DNA of 64,000 bases from Erysipelotrichaceae bacterium (GCA_017432885.1 JAFRIE010000014.1:1-64000); one strand, 5' to 3'; positions 23,077 through 32,636 are shown, numbered from the stretch's first letter. Made by a program: numbers and translations. The notes: a model not told the origin generated them from the sequence alone.

Positions 23077-26000
23077 CTATAATATTCTCATGTTTCTGAC
23101 CAGACAGGAAGCTTCCTTTTCGATCCGGCCTTCAAAATAGACGTATTTCCCCTTTACCAGCTGCGAACCATACTGTTCGTACAGCTTCGGCATGACCGCC
23201 AGAGAAAGTTCTCCCTTGTCGTCTACCAGATCGACAAAAGCCATCATGTCACCCTTTCTGGTCCGAAGTGACTTGACTCTCTTGATCAAACCAAAGCCTT
23301 TGACCGTTCCGATCTGTCCGGACAGCTGGTAGAGGCTATCTGTACGGATATTATTTTTCTTCTTGACATCGGCGACCGGATTGAAACTGAAATAGAAACC
23401 AAGCACATTCTTCTCGTTTTCCGCCAGAATCATGTTGTCGTCTTTCAGCTGTTCGATGATTGGGGTATCATCAAAATCGTTCATTAATGATACTTCCCCT
23501 CTGTGGGCATTGGCATATAAAATAACGTTGCTTAAGGCATTGATCATCGTATGACGGGAATAGCCGAAACCGTCGAAAGCTCCGGCATAGATCAGATTTT
23601 CCAGAACGTTTTTTTCAACACCGTTCAGAGTCAGCCTTTTTACCGCATCGATGTAATCTTTAAACGGACCCTTTTCTCTTTCTTCCATGATCTTTGCTGC
23701 AGAAATTGATCCGACATCCTTGCAGATACCAAAAGGCATAACGATTGCCTGATCCTTGATCTGGTAGGTCGATCCTGATTCATTCAGCGAGATCCCTTTC
23801 ACTTTCTGTTTGATGTTAAGACACTCTGCAATATAGTCATAGGTCTTGGATTGTGAACCGATCACTCCATTTAACAGGGCTTTATAAAAATACAAAGGAT
23901 AGTTGGCTTTCAGATAAGCCAGCTGATAGGCGACCATGGCATAGGCGATGGAATGGGCTTTGCCGAAGCCGTAGTTCGCAAACTCAAGAATGAGTTCATA
24001 GACTTTCTCGGAAAGCTGTCTGTCATAACCCTTTTTCAGACATCCGTCAATAAAGTCCGGATACAGTTTTTCCAGTTCACTCAGTTTCTTCTTGGACATG
24101 GCCTTCCTTAGAATATCGGCCTTGCCGTAAGTAAAACCGGCCATCACTCTGGCGATGTTAATGATCTGTTCCTGATAGACAATGATGCCATAAGTTTCTT
24201 CCAGGATCGGTTTCAGATTCGGATGCAGATATACGACTCTCTCCGGATGAGAACGGTTTTCCAGAAAGATCGGAATATTCTTCATCGGGCCCGGTCGGAA
24301 CAGGGCGATCGCTACGGCGATCTCTTCAAAACTAACCGGTTTCATCTTACGGATCAGATTGCGCATGCCGGAAGACTCCAACTGGAAAACGCCCGAAACA
24401 TTGACATCACGAATCAGTTCAAAAGTCTTTGAATCATCAAGAGGGATCTCTTTCAGATTAAAATCTTCATTTTTCTGAATATCTTCTGTAATCTCGGCAA
24501 TGATTCCCAGGTTTCTGAGACCGAGAAAGTCCATCTTGATCAATCCAAGTTCTTCCAGATGTTCCATTGTATACTGGGTCGAATAGATGTCGTCTTCGAT
24601 CCTGATTACCGGCACAACTTCGTCCAATGCTTTTCTGGACATGACGATGCCTGCCGCATGGGTCGACTCATGACGCGGGAAGAATTCCAGTTTTCTGGCA
24701 ATCTGATACAGTTTTCGGTATCGCTGTTCCGATTCGATCTTCTGTTTAAACAAAGGCAATGTCGCATAAGCCTTATCCAGATCCATATTAACGACATTCG
24801 GGATCAGCTTGCAGATGCCGTCGATCTCTCTGGAAGGATAATCCAGGACTCTGCCGACATCCCGCAGGACTTGCTTGGCTTTTAGGGTGCCGTAAGTGAT
24901 GATGTGCCCGACGTGTTCAATACCGTAGCGGTCTCTGACATAGCGGATCACTTCATCTCTGCGGTCATCCGGAAAATCGGTATCGATATCCGGCATAGAG
25001 ATGCGTTCCGGATTGAGAAAACGTTCAAACAGAAGGCCGTATTTCAAGGGATCGATATCTGTAATGCCAAGACAGTAGGAAACCAAAGATCCGGCAGCGC
25101 TTCCCCTGCCCGGTCCGACCAGAATATTCTGTTTCTTGGCATAGAGGATAAAGTCGTAGACGATCAGGAAGTAATCCTCGAAATGCATCTTCAGAATGAC
25201 ACCCAGTTCATAATCCAATCTTTTCTGATAGGCTTCGGGAACGTCGTTTTTCAGTCTTCTTTTCAGACCTTCCCGGCACAGGGCTACCAGATATTCCTTG
25301 GAAGGAATCCCCTTTTTGTTTTCATACAGCGGCAGAGAGGTTTCAAAAGCCATCCCGACTCGACAGTCTTCCGCAAAAAGATCGGTATTGATCAGTTCCT
25401 CCCGTTCATACAGAGAATCGTATTCGTGACTGTCTAAAAGATATCTTCCACTCTCCAGCACTGTCGTATCGTTCTGATAGATCTTTTTATCCCGGATACA
25501 TTTCAGTATTTCATAATCCTCGCAGTCGTCCCTTTCCAGATAATAGGTCCTGTTTAAGGCGATCATCGGGATCCTGTTTCTTTTCAGTACTTCCTTTATC
25601 TTTCTGTCCCGGTTCGCATTGATGGCAATATCGTGGTCCATCAGTCCTACGGTATAGTTCCCGAACAGCATTCTTTGTCTATCGGTCATTTCCTGCAGGT
25701 CCAGATCCCGGTCAGCCGCATAAGTCAAAGGCATATCGTCGGAAAGCAGAACAAGATTACAGTCTTCACGGTATCGGTTCAGAAGATCGATAGAAACAGT
25801 TTTATCGTCCTGTGTACAGATATGACTGGAAAGCTTCATCAGATTGCTGAAACCTGTATCGTTTCTGGCATACAGGACCACAACATGTGTCCGGTCTTCA
25901 ACTCTCAGTTCAAATTCCAGACCATAGATTGGATGGATCCCGGCTTTTTTACAGGCCTTCTTGAAAGACATGGCTCCGGCCAGCACATTCCGGTCGACCA

Positions 26001-26109
26001 GACCCAGATGGGTATATCCGTATTTCCTGCCATAAGAAACGATTCCATCGATCGTGCACATGGAAGAAAGCAGACTGTAGACACTACGGATATACAACGG
26101 ACAACTCAT
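23077..26109 (-). CDS. dnaE: DNA polymerase III alpha subunit DnaE (short type)
   Basis: Replicative-family polymerase, 1010 aa from the ATG at 26109. Catalytic Asp motif 'MPDIDTDFPDDRR', fingers 'GPGRGSAAGSLVSYCLGITDIDPLKYGLLFERFLNPER', then HhH and a C-terminal OB fold ('GQIGTVKGFGLIKRVKSLRTRKGDMMAFVDLVDDKGELSLAVMP'). It is the DnaE3/DnaE-short type that works beside PolC in Firmicutes. The PHP domain is degenerate: the usual His-x-His is 'YIR' in 'LYIRSVYSLLSS', so no metal-dependent proofreading is expected. The frame is open to 26142, but TATAAT six bases before 26109 sets the start and implies a leaderless mRNA. Confidence 0.96.
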   Translation of the reverse strand: MSCPLYIRSVYSLLSSMCTIDGIVSYGRKYGYTHLGLVDRNVLAGAMSFKKACKKAGIHPIYGLEFELRVEDRTHVVVLYARNDTGFSNLMKLSSHICTQDDKTVSIDLLNRYREDCNLVLLSDDMPLTYAADRDLDLQEMTDRQRMLFGNYTVGLMDHDIAINANRDRKIKEVLKRNRIPMIALNRTYYLERDDCEDYEILKCIRDKKIYQNDTTVLESGRYLLDSHEYDSLYEREELINTDLFAEDCRVGMAFETSLPLYENKKGIPSKEYLVALCREGLKRRLKNDVPEAYQKRLDYELGVILKMHFEDYFLIVYDFILYAKKQNILVGPGRGSAAGSLVSYCLGITDIDPLKYGLLFERFLNPERISMPDIDTDFPDDRRDEVIRYVRDRYGIEHVGHIITYGTLKAKQVLRDVGRVLDYPSREIDGICKLIPNVVNMDLDKAYATLPLFKQKIESEQRYRKLYQIARKLEFFPRHESTHAAGIVMSRKALDEVVPVIRIEDDIYSTQYTMEHLEELGLIKMDFLGLRNLGIIAEITEDIQKNEDFNLKEIPLDDSKTFELIRDVNVSGVFQLESSGMRNLIRKMKPVSFEEIAVAIALFRPGPMKNIPIFLENRSHPERVVYLHPNLKPILEETYGIIVYQEQIINIARVMAGFTYGKADILRKAMSKKKLSELEKLYPDFIDGCLKKGYDRQLSEKVYELILEFANYGFGKAHSIAYAMVAYQLAYLKANYPLYFYKALLNGVIGSQSKTYDYIAECLNIKQKVKGISLNESGSTYQIKDQAIVMPFGICKDVGSISAAKIMEEREKGPFKDYIDAVKRLTLNGVEKNVLENLIYAGAFDGFGYSRHTMINALSNVILYANAHRGEVSLMNDFDDTPIIEQLKDDNMILAENEKNVLGFYFSFNPVADVKKKNNIRTDSLYQLSGQIGTVKGFGLIKRVKSLRTRKGDMMAFVDLVDDKGELSLAVMPKLYEQYGSQLVKGKYVYFEGRIEKEASCLVRNMRIL

Positions 26110-26115
26110 ATTTCT

Positions 26116-26144
26116 ATTATACTTGATTGTCATCTGAATCATAA
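26116..26144 (-). promoter_or_regulatory. dnaE promoter, leaderless type
   Basis: Minus-strand TATAAT (26116-26121) exactly six bases before the dnaE ATG; TTATGA 17 bases further upstream. It overlaps the divergent copA promoter. Confidence 0.72.
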
Positions 26145-26155
26145 AATGATAGAAT
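26127..26155 (+). promoter_or_regulatory. copA promoter
   Basis: TTGTCA (26127-26132), 17-base spacer, TAGAAT (26150-26155). The start point is near 26162, inside the CsoR-type operator. Confidence 0.72.
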
Positions 26156-26159
26156 GAAA

Positions 26160-26178
26160 ATACACCCTGGGGGGGTAT
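26160..26178. promoter_or_regulatory. CsoR-type operator
   Basis: G-rich pseudo-palindrome ATACACCC-TG-GGGGGGTAT immediately after the copA -10, as in CsoR-regulated copper operons. The G7 run also lies about 7 bases before the copA ATG and could act as its ribosome-binding site. Confidence 0.78.
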
Positions 26179-26182
26179 ATGT

Positions 26183-28522
26183 ATGGAAAAGACTTACGAA
26201 GTAAAAGGAATGACCTGCGTCATCTGTAAAGGAAACGTGGAAAGAGCGTTGAAGAATACACCTGGCGTTTTGGAATGCAAGATCAACCTGCTGGAAAATG
26301 AAGCCAGCGTCCGTTTCGATGAAACACGGACAAATGAAGAAATCATGGCGAAAGCCGTAAAGAATGCCGGTTATGAACTGGTAATCCGGAAAAACGGGGA
26401 AATCGATCTAGATAAAATCAAGATGATCATCTCCTGTGTTCTGGTTGCGGTCCTGATGTATTTCTCCATGGGACACATGTTTGGACTGCATGTCCCTTCC
26501 TATGGGAATTACATACAGCTGCTTCTTTCTACCCTTATCATTCTGCTGAACTTCCATCATTACCGTTCAGGTTTTCTTGCACTGTTTCACTTAAGACCGA
26601 ACATGGATTCCCTGGTTTCCATCTCCTCTTTCGTATCCTATCTGTATTCTCTTTATGTCCTTCTTTCCATGAAACATTCTTACCACCTGTATTTTGAAAC
26701 GGCAGCCATGGTTCCCGTTATTGTGTCGATCGGTAAATATATTGAAGGCAGTAACAAAAAGAAAGCCGCCAAAACGATCCGCGGCCTGGCTACACTTATA
26801 CCGATGCAGGCAAACCTGGTAAAGGACAATGAAGTAACAGTCATTCCGATCGATGATCTGAAAAAGGACGATATAGTGGTAGTCCGGCCGGGAGAATCGA
26901 TTCCGCAGGATGGCATTATCATTGCCGGCTCTTCTTCGATCGACGAATCCATGATCACAGGTGAATCCCTGCCGCAAAACAAGACGGTTAATGACGAAGT
27001 GATCGGCGGTACCGTCAACAGTAATGCTGAAATTCAGATCAGGATCACCAAGAACAGTTCCCAGACTACCCTTTCCAAGATCATCTCTTTAACCAAGCAG
27101 GCGACGATGTCTAAAATTCCGGTAGAAAAGTTTGCGGATACAATATCGAACTATTTTGTCTTCGGTGTAATGGGTATTTCTCTGCTTACATTCATTCTCT
27201 GGATGATACTCGACAAGGATCTGGAAAAAGCCCTAAACTTCGCCATGTCAGTTCTGGTGATCAGCTGCCCGTGCGCGCTTGGACTGGCAACGCCTGCCGC
27301 TGTCATGGTGGCTACAGGAAATGCCGCCAGAAACGGTGTACTGATCAAAAACCCGGAGATCCTGGAGGTAGCAGGAAAACTGAAGTATGTCATTCTGGAC
27401 AAAACCGGAACATTAACCAAAAACAAGCTTGAAATCATCGATCTGAAAGAATATGACAGTTCTTTCCTGAATGTTCTTTCCTCTCTGGAAAAGCATTCTT
27501 CCCATCCGATTGCCAAAGCCATTATAGAACGTTATCCGGACGGCAATCTGAATTTCGATGACTTTGAACAGATCTCTGCTGAAGGACTTCTTGCCCATAT
27601 CGGAAAAGGCAGCTACTATGCCGGAAACCTGAAACTGCTAAGCCGTTTTACGGATCAGATCCCGGAAGAGATCGCCTATGCCAGGAAAAACAATTATTCC
27701 TTCATCTGTGTCGGAAGAAATGATAGAATATTAGGTATCGTCTATCTCGCCGATGTGCTGAAAGACAGTTCGATCATGGCGATCGCTTCTCTGTACAAAC
27801 GGGGCATTACCCCGATCATGTGTACCGGAGATAATGAAATCACGGCAGCGAACATCGCCAGAAAGTTAAAAATAAAGGATTATCTTTCTTCCGTTACACC
27901 ACAGGATAAAAACAAGCTCGTCAGCGAGAAGAAAGAAATAGGAAAAACCGCCATGGTCGGAGATGGCGTCAATGATGCGATCGCTCTCTCGGCGGCTGAT
28001 GTCTCTTTCTCGGTTGCCAACGGTACAGATATCGCCTATGCGACCAGTGACGTCGTACTGATGACTAACAGTATCCTGGATGTTTCCTTTATGGTCGATC
28101 TGGCCAGAAAGACGATGTCCATTATTAAACAGAATCTCTTTTGGGCCCTGTTTTACAATGCCCTGTTTATTCCGCTCGCTGCCGGAGTTTTCTATAAAAC
28201 GCTGAATCTGTCATTGAATCCGATGATCGGAGCACTGACGATGTCAGTCAGTTCCATATTCGTGCTGACAAATGCACTTAGAATAAATTCAGTTAAAAAG
28301 GAGGAAATTAGGAAGATGAACAAAACCGTACTTATTGAAGGCATGATGTGCATGCACTGTGTCGCCCATGTTGAGGAAGCGCTAAAGAACCTGGGAGCCG
28401 ATGTTAAGGTCTCTCTGGAAGAAGGCAAGGCTTATCTGGAAGACACGGCATTAAGCGATGAACAGATCAGGGAAGCCGTTACCGATGCCGGCTATACCGT
28501 AACCGGAATTCTCAATGAGTAA
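26183..28522 (+). CDS. copA: Copper-exporting P1B ATPase with fused C-terminal CopZ domain
   Basis: 779-aa copper exporter. An N-terminal HMA domain (1-70) has the metal site CVIC (Cys12, Cys15). The P1B core has CPC (362-364) in the membrane, the phosphorylation Asp406 in 'DKTGTLT', 'SSHPIAKAI' in the N-domain and '[10 protein letters not shown]'. After the last helix, a linker 'VKKEEIRK' leads into a second HMA domain (712-779, '[15 protein letters not shown]', Cys723 and Cys726) that looks like a complete CopZ. An in-frame ATG at 28316 with AAGGAGG upstream could start that domain independently. The gene overlaps csoR by 8 bases. The CVIC site would suit Cu(I). Confidence 0.95.
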   Translation: MEKTYEVKGMTCVICKGNVERALKNTPGVLECKINLLENEASVRFDETRTNEEIMAKAVKNAGYELVIRKNGEIDLDKIKMIISCVLVAVLMYFSMGHMFGLHVPSYGNYIQLLLSTLIILLNFHHYRSGFLALFHLRPNMDSLVSISSFVSYLYSLYVLLSMKHSYHLYFETAAMVPVIVSIGKYIEGSNKKKAAKTIRGLATLIPMQANLVKDNEVTVIPIDDLKKDDIVVVRPGESIPQDGIIIAGSSSIDESMITGESLPQNKTVNDEVIGGTVNSNAEIQIRITKNSSQTTLSKIISLTKQATMSKIPVEKFADTISNYFVFGVMGISLLTFILWMILDKDLEKALNFAMSVLVISCPCALGLATPAAVMVATGNAARNGVLIKNPEILEVAGKLKYVILDKTGTLTKNKLEIIDLKEYDSSFLNVLSSLEKHSSHPIAKAIIERYPDGNLNFDDFEQISAEGLLAHIGKGSYYAGNLKLLSRFTDQIPEEIAYARKNNYSFICVGRNDRILGIVYLADVLKDSSIMAIASLYKRGITPIMCTGDNEITAANIARKLKIKDYLSSVTPQDKNKLVSEKKEIGKTAMVGDGVNDAIALSAADVSFSVANGTDIAYATSDVVLMTNSILDVSFMVDLARKTMSIIKQNLFWALFYNALFIPLAAGVFYKTLNLSLNPMIGALTMSVSSIFVLTNALRINSVKKEEIRKMNKTVLIEGMMCMHCVAHVEEALKNLGADVKVSLEEGKAYLEDTALSDEQIREAVTDAGYTVTGILNE
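28298..28318 (+). promoter_or_regulatory. Internal ribosome-binding site and in-frame ATG for the CopZ domain
   Basis: AAGGAGG (28298-28304) lies 11 bases before an ATG (28316-28318) that is in frame with copA and exactly at the first residue of the C-terminal HMA domain. A second purine patch AGGAAG directly abuts the ATG. If used, it gives a 68-aa free CopZ. Confidence 0.6.
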
Positions 28523-28772
28523 GGACCACGAACAGGTCAAGAAGTTTCTTACCATTGCCAAAGGGCAGCTGGAAGGCATCATCAAGATGATCGATGAAGA
28601 CCGCTACTGTCTGGATATTTCCGACCAACTCATGGCAACAAGAGCTTTACTGAAAAAAACGAATAACCTGATTCTGAAGAATCACATCGATAGTTGTGTC
28701 AAAACGGCAATAAAGAACGGCGATGAGCAGAAGATCGATGAAGTTATAAAAGCCCTGGAGAAGCAGATCTAG
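28515..28772 (+). CDS. csoR: Copper-sensing repressor CsoR
   Basis: 85-aa all-helical repressor of the CsoR/FrmR family. The Cu(I) triad Cys32-His57-Cys61 is present ('DRYCLD', 'KNHIDSC'), together with the N-terminal '[25 protein letters not shown]'. Copper binding releases it from the G-rich operator in front of copA. The ATG overlaps the copA stop, so regulator and pump are co-expressed. Confidence 0.94.
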   Translation: MSKDHEQVKKFLTIAKGQLEGIIKMIDEDRYCLDISDQLMATRALLKKTNNLILKNHIDSCVKTAIKNGDEQKIDEVIKALEKQI

Positions 28773-28784
28773 GGTTTTATATAC

Positions 28785-28790
28785 TATAAT
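28785..28790 (+). promoter_or_regulatory. ispG promoter -10, leaderless type
   Basis: TATAAT exactly six bases before the ispG ATG; no Shine-Dalgarno and no clear -35. Confidence 0.65.
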
Positions 28791-28796
28791 AGACAT

Positions 28797-29831
28797 ATGA
28801 ACAGATTAGAAACCAGGCCGATCCGCGTTGGTGATGTACAGATCGGCGGACAGAATAGAGTCATCATTCAATCGATGACCAACACCAAAACCAAAGACGT
28901 TGCTGCGACTGTCAATCAGATCCGGCGACTGGAAGAAGCAGGCTGTGAAATCATCCGGGTCGCCATTCTTGACAAAGAAGACGCTCTGGCTGTTAAACAG
29001 ATCAAGGAACAGATTCACATTCCGCTCGTCAGTGATATTCACTTTAATCCCGACTTCGCGATACAGGCCATTCTTTCCGGAACCGACAAGATCCGGCTGA
29101 ATCCCGGCAATATCGAAGACGAAGACAAGATCAAAGAAATTGTAGAGCTATGTAAAGAAAAAGGGATTCCCATCCGCATCGGTATCAATGCCGGCAGTCT
29201 GAACAGGAAATATACCCATTCCGAAGAAGCGATGATCGAATCCGCAAAGGACCATCTGCGCATCCTGGAAGCTCTGGATTTCCACGATATCTGTCTGTCT
29301 TTCAAGTCTTCCGATCCACTGGAGTGTATCAAAGCCTACCGTCTGGCGGCCGATACTTTTCCATATCCATTGCATCTTGGCGTGACGGAAGCCGGAGGAC
29401 TGCTTAACAGTACAATCAAATCTTCTCTGGCTTTAGGAAACCTGTTATTAGACGGTATCGGCGATACGATCCGGATCTCTATTTCCGATGATCCGGTGGA
29501 AGAAGTCAGAGTGGCCAGAAAGCTGTTAAGAGCCTGCGGTCTGAAAAAGGATGTTGCCAATCTGATCTCCTGTCCTACCTGCGGCAGGCTGCAGTACGAT
29601 ATGCTTCCGATCGTAAAGGAGATGGAAGCCTATCTGGAAAACGTAGACAAGAACATCAATGTTGCGATCATGGGCTGTCCGGTCAATGGACCGCAGGAAG
29701 CATCTAGAGCCGATATCGGTGTAGCCGGAGGGAAGGAAAGCGCGATCCTGTTCCGGAAAGGACAGATCGTAAGAACGATAGCACAGGATCAGATCATAAA
29801 AACGCTAAAAGAAGAAATCGAAAAACTGTAA
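28797..29831 (+). CDS. ispG: 4-hydroxy-3-methylbut-2-enyl diphosphate synthase IspG (GcpE)
   Basis: Iron-sulfur enzyme of the non-mevalonate isoprenoid pathway. The 344-aa protein has the TIM-barrel start 'RPIRVGDVQIGG' and 'SDIHFNPDFA'. The C-terminal 4Fe-4S Cys are in 'SCPTCGR' and 'GCPVNGPQEA'. It supplies precursors for undecaprenyl phosphate used by MurG elsewhere in the window. The mRNA is probably leaderless. Confidence 0.97.
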   Translation: MNRLETRPIRVGDVQIGGQNRVIIQSMTNTKTKDVAATVNQIRRLEEAGCEIIRVAILDKEDALAVKQIKEQIHIPLVSDIHFNPDFAIQAILSGTDKIRLNPGNIEDEDKIKEIVELCKEKGIPIRIGINAGSLNRKYTHSEEAMIESAKDHLRILEALDFHDICLSFKSSDPLECIKAYRLAADTFPYPLHLGVTEAGGLLNSTIKSSLALGNLLLDGIGDTIRISISDDPVEEVRVARKLLRACGLKKDVANLISCPTCGRLQYDMLPIVKEMEAYLENVDKNINVAIMGCPVNGPQEASRADIGVAGGKESAILFRKGQIVRTIAQDQIIKTLKEEIEKL

Positions 29832-29858
29832 AAAAGCCTACTGCAGTAGACTTTTCTT
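29832..29858. terminator. Terminator between ispG and a convergent membrane-protein gene
   Basis: CTACTGCAGTAG palindrome inside AAAAG...CTTTT arms, between convergent genes. It overlaps the end of the minus-strand gene. Confidence 0.65.
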
Positions 29859-30368
29859 CTGCCTGTTTATATTCATTTGAAACAGACAGGTTTTATAAAT
29901 AACGCAGCAGGCTGTCGGAATCAGATAAGGCAGAAAGATGAAAGTGTCCATCAGATAGAGATTTGTCTTGCCAAAGAGCGTATAGAGCCGTGAAGGAAGT
30001 ATCGCTATCAGTGATGTCAATATGATCATACTGACCAGAAGAACAATCAGTACTGCCCGGATCAGTCTGACTCGAAAAAGATATAAATACTCGTTTACGA
30101 CTGCCGTATTGAAACAGACGGCCGCAAGAAAGAAATAGGATCCGGAAAAGTAGAACGGAATCTTTGTAGAGTTCAACGCCAGCAGAATCGGACAGAACGA
30201 AAGTACACCGACGGCAATCACACGCCACGGATCAGCCTCACTCTTCACCAGCAGCAGTATGATTCCCGCCAGAAAGCCTATTGCAGTCGCAAACAGACCG
30301 TATCCGTTTAGAAACATGCACCAGGCAAATATCATCGTCCAGTAATCGCAGATCAGTATTTTTTTCAT
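29838..30368 (-). CDS. Multi-pass membrane protein divergent from WYL regulator
   Basis: I do not recognise this 176-aa protein. It has about five or six transmembrane helices with short loops and a basic C-terminus ('NINRQKKSLLQ'). The start at 30368 follows a GGAGG SD; an upstream ATG in the same frame is less likely. It is transcribed divergently from a WYL-domain regulator, and a palindromic operator sits between them, so it is the likely target of that regulator. Confidence 0.72.
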   Translation of the reverse strand: MKKILICDYWTMIFAWCMFLNGYGLFATAIGFLAGIILLLVKSEADPWRVIAVGVLSFCPILLALNSTKIPFYFSGSYFFLAAVCFNTAVVNEYLYLFRVRLIRAVLIVLLVSMIILTSLIAILPSRLYTLFGKTNLYLMDTFIFLPYLIPTACCVIYKTCLFQMNINRQKKSLLQ

Positions 30369-30412
30369 CTTCCTGCCTCCTGATTTAATCATAGAGAAAA
30401 TGATGATTCATA

Positions 30413-30441
30413 TTGTCCAAATATTCGGACAGATTTAAAAT
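30413..30441 (+). promoter_or_regulatory. Promoter of the WYL regulator, leaderless type
   Basis: TTGTCC (30413-30418), 17-base spacer, TAAAAT (30436-30441), then six bases to the ATG; no Shine-Dalgarno. Confidence 0.75.
30414..30431. promoter_or_regulatory. Palindromic operator between WYL regulator and membrane protein
   Basis: TGTCC-AAATATTC-GGACA, an 18-bp near-perfect palindrome with AATATT at its centre. It overlaps the -35 of the WYL gene promoter, consistent with autoregulation. Confidence 0.65.
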
Positions 30442-30447
30442 ATAGAC

Positions 30448-31368
30448 ATGAACAAGAAAAGACTGCTGAAACTGCTGGAGATCTTCAGAAGACGTTCCGA
30501 TATGGATCATAGATTGTCTTTAAACGAGATCGTATCCTTGTTGGAAGAAGAAGGAATCACGGTTGCTAACCGGAAGACACTTTACGATGATATTAAAGAG
30601 CTTTCTGAAACTGTCGGAGAGATTGAATACAACAACGGCTATTATTTGAATGAAGCCCCTTTTTCCCTCTCGGAAATCAAGATCATCATCGATTCCTTAA
30701 ACTCCCTGAAGAATCTGGACGAGAAGTTTCTGAATGATCTGAAAGAAAAGCTGTACGCTTTTATTTCGGTATATGAAAGTGATTTTCTAAAACAGCTGGA
30801 ATACTGCGGAAAACACACGGACAAAAGGTTTCTGAATCGTCTTGAAGATTCATTGTATGCCATCAGAAACGGAAAAACGCTGCAGGTGAAAAGAAAAAAC
30901 AAGGACGAAGAAGAGATCAGCCCTGTCTTCCTTTACCGGCAGAACGACTATTACTATCTCTATTATCATTATCCGGATAAAGACAAGATTTATCACATGC
31001 GTTTTGACAACATTGTCTCTACCCGTTTAAGTGAATGCCCAAATTCTCTATCCATTCCGAAAAACAGGATCATCGATCATATCAGAGAAAGTACGAATGC
31101 CTTTTATTCCGGGAAGACACAGACGGTCAAAGCAGAGATCGTAACAGACTCTGAATCCCTTAGAAACAGGCTGCAGGATGATTTTCCGAATATTGTCTTT
31201 ACAAAAACCGGTTTTTCCTTAAAAGCCAGTATCAGTGACGTTTTCTTCTCAAAACTGGCAGCCTACGGTGACCAAATAAAAATCAGCGATAGAAACATCG
31301 CCGATCCGTATATTGCATATTTAAATAAAATCGTTATTCGTAATAGCCGGGAGAATAGAAATAGCTGA
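30448..31368 (+). CDS. WYL-domain transcriptional regulator
   Basis: 306-aa regulator. An N-terminal DeoR/HTH_11-type helix-turn-helix (about 5-60, 'LSLNEIVSLLEEEGITVANRKTLYDDIKEL') is followed by a WYL ligand-binding domain (about 140-215, 'LYRQNDYYYLYYHYPDKDKIYHMRFDNI') and a C-terminal WCX-like extension. WYL proteins often sense nucleic acids or nucleotides; the ligand here is unknown. The 3' end overlaps the convergent pgdA gene by 35 bases with no terminator, so the two transcripts are antisense to each other there. Confidence 0.88.
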   Translation: MNKKRLLKLLEIFRRRSDMDHRLSLNEIVSLLEEEGITVANRKTLYDDIKELSETVGEIEYNNGYYLNEAPFSLSEIKIIIDSLNSLKNLDEKFLNDLKEKLYAFISVYESDFLKQLEYCGKHTDKRFLNRLEDSLYAIRNGKTLQVKRKNKDEEEISPVFLYRQNDYYYLYYHYPDKDKIYHMRFDNIVSTRLSECPNSLSIPKNRIIDHIRESTNAFYSGKTQTVKAEIVTDSESLRNRLQDDFPNIVFTKTGFSLKASISDVFFSKLAAYGDQIKISDRNIADPYIAYLNKIVIRNSRENRNS

Positions 31369-32623
31369 TTGAAGCAGGATCAATACCGTAATATGTCAGC
31401 ATGTCGCATACACTGACAAGCTGGCATCCCCTGTTGACCAGTTCCGGAACGATTTTTTCCAGTGCCTCTGCCGTTTCAAAATAGATATCATGAAAAAGGA
31501 TAATATCTCCGGATTCATAGTCATAGCCAAGGACTCTGTCACAGATCGACTGTACATCCCGGGAATACCAGTCTTCAGAGTCTACATCCCACAGGATAGC
31601 CGGTAACGGCTGGGCAGCAAGGACATCATCGTTGAATTCTCCTCCTACCGGACGATAGGTCTTTACTTCATAGTCCATCATTTTATCCATAAAACGGATT
31701 GGACCTTCGATCTCTTCACGGATCTCGTCATAAGTAGAAAGATCTCTCAGGCTGGAAGGATGATTCTGCGTATGAGAACCGTATTCGTTGCCTTGATTGA
31801 TGGAATTCCGTAAAAACATATAGACCTGATGATCCGCCCAGATATCCCGGTTTTCCAGGTTGTATCCGACGACGTAAAAAGTGGCTGATGCATCATATCG
31901 GTATAACAGGTCGACGATCTGTTCGCTGCTGGTGTTCTTTTTTTCTGACCAGAAATACGGTCCGTCATCGAAAGTAAGACAGATAATCGGATGTTCCGGA
32001 TCGGGATCAAGATAAACCGGTTTCCGATAGAGTTCCTGCGGATAACCGAAATCCATATTCAGGGCTTTCTGCAGATATCTTAACGGTACGGATACATCGA
32101 GGTCAAATTCCGAAAAACGGCAGATCAAAGACTCTTCCTTAAGCTCATATGTGACTTTGGAGAAGTCCAGCCGATCGGCTGTTAGGGAACTTAAGTATTC
32201 CGCGTTGTAGTATAGCTCGGGTTTTTCCTTCTTTATCGAATAGCGCAGATAGTCGGCCGCAATCTTTTTTCCTTCCTGTGAAAGATCGTCTATGATCAGT
32301 GACTGATACTGTTTATCGGTAAAATACTTTCGATCCTTGCCATAGCTAACCATATAATAGTCGCCGAAAGGAATCAGTGTATAGTCGTAGATCCTGTCGT
32401 CTTTAACGCCTTTGCATAGATTCTTCGCTTCGCTGTAACCGGTCTTGCTGTCGGGATAGAAGACCAGACAATGGCGTGTTCTGTATGTCTTGGCATCTTC
32501 GTGTATCGATTTCTTGCCGATAAAGCTGAAATTTACCGTCATCAAAAAAAAGACGGCACAAAGAAGCAGAAAAAGAATGACACAATTTAATATCTGGCGG
32601 TACTGTTTCAAGATCTTCTTCAT
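31334..32623 (-). CDS. Membrane-anchored polysaccharide deacetylase (PgdA-like)
   Basis: 429-aa protein with an N-terminal membrane anchor (about 12-35), an extracytoplasmic domain of about 150 residues, and a NodB deacetylase domain from about residue 215. Motifs visible are 'CLTFDDGP' (catalytic and metal Asp), the metal His pair in 'SHTQNHPSS', 'YRPVGGEFN', 'LWDVDSEDW' and 'ILFHDIY'. It probably N-deacetylates peptidoglycan and so raises lysozyme resistance. The start at 32623 is preferred because TATAAT lies 7 bases upstream; the ATG at 32632 overlaps that hexamer. Confidence 0.87.
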   Translation of the reverse strand: MKKILKQYRQILNCVILFLLLCAVFFLMTVNFSFIGKKSIHEDAKTYRTRHCLVFYPDSKTGYSEAKNLCKGVKDDRIYDYTLIPFGDYYMVSYGKDRKYFTDKQYQSLIIDDLSQEGKKIAADYLRYSIKKEKPELYYNAEYLSSLTADRLDFSKVTYELKEESLICRFSEFDLDVSVPLRYLQKALNMDFGYPQELYRKPVYLDPDPEHPIICLTFDDGPYFWSEKKNTSSEQIVDLLYRYDASATFYVVGYNLENRDIWADHQVYMFLRNSINQGNEYGSHTQNHPSSLRDLSTYDEIREEIEGPIRFMDKMMDYEVKTYRPVGGEFNDDVLAAQPLPAILWDVDSEDWYSRDVQSICDRVLGYDYESGDIILFHDIYFETAEALEKIVPELVNRGCQLVSVCDMLTYYGIDPASISYFYSPGYYE

Positions 32624-32630
32624 CGATTCC

Positions 32631-32636
32631 ATTATA
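32631..32636 (-). promoter_or_regulatory. Possible leaderless promoter -10 of pgdA-like gene
   Basis: Minus-strand TATAAT seven bases before the ATG at 32623, at the very end of the upstream permease gene. It may add an independent start to operon read-through. Confidence 0.5.
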
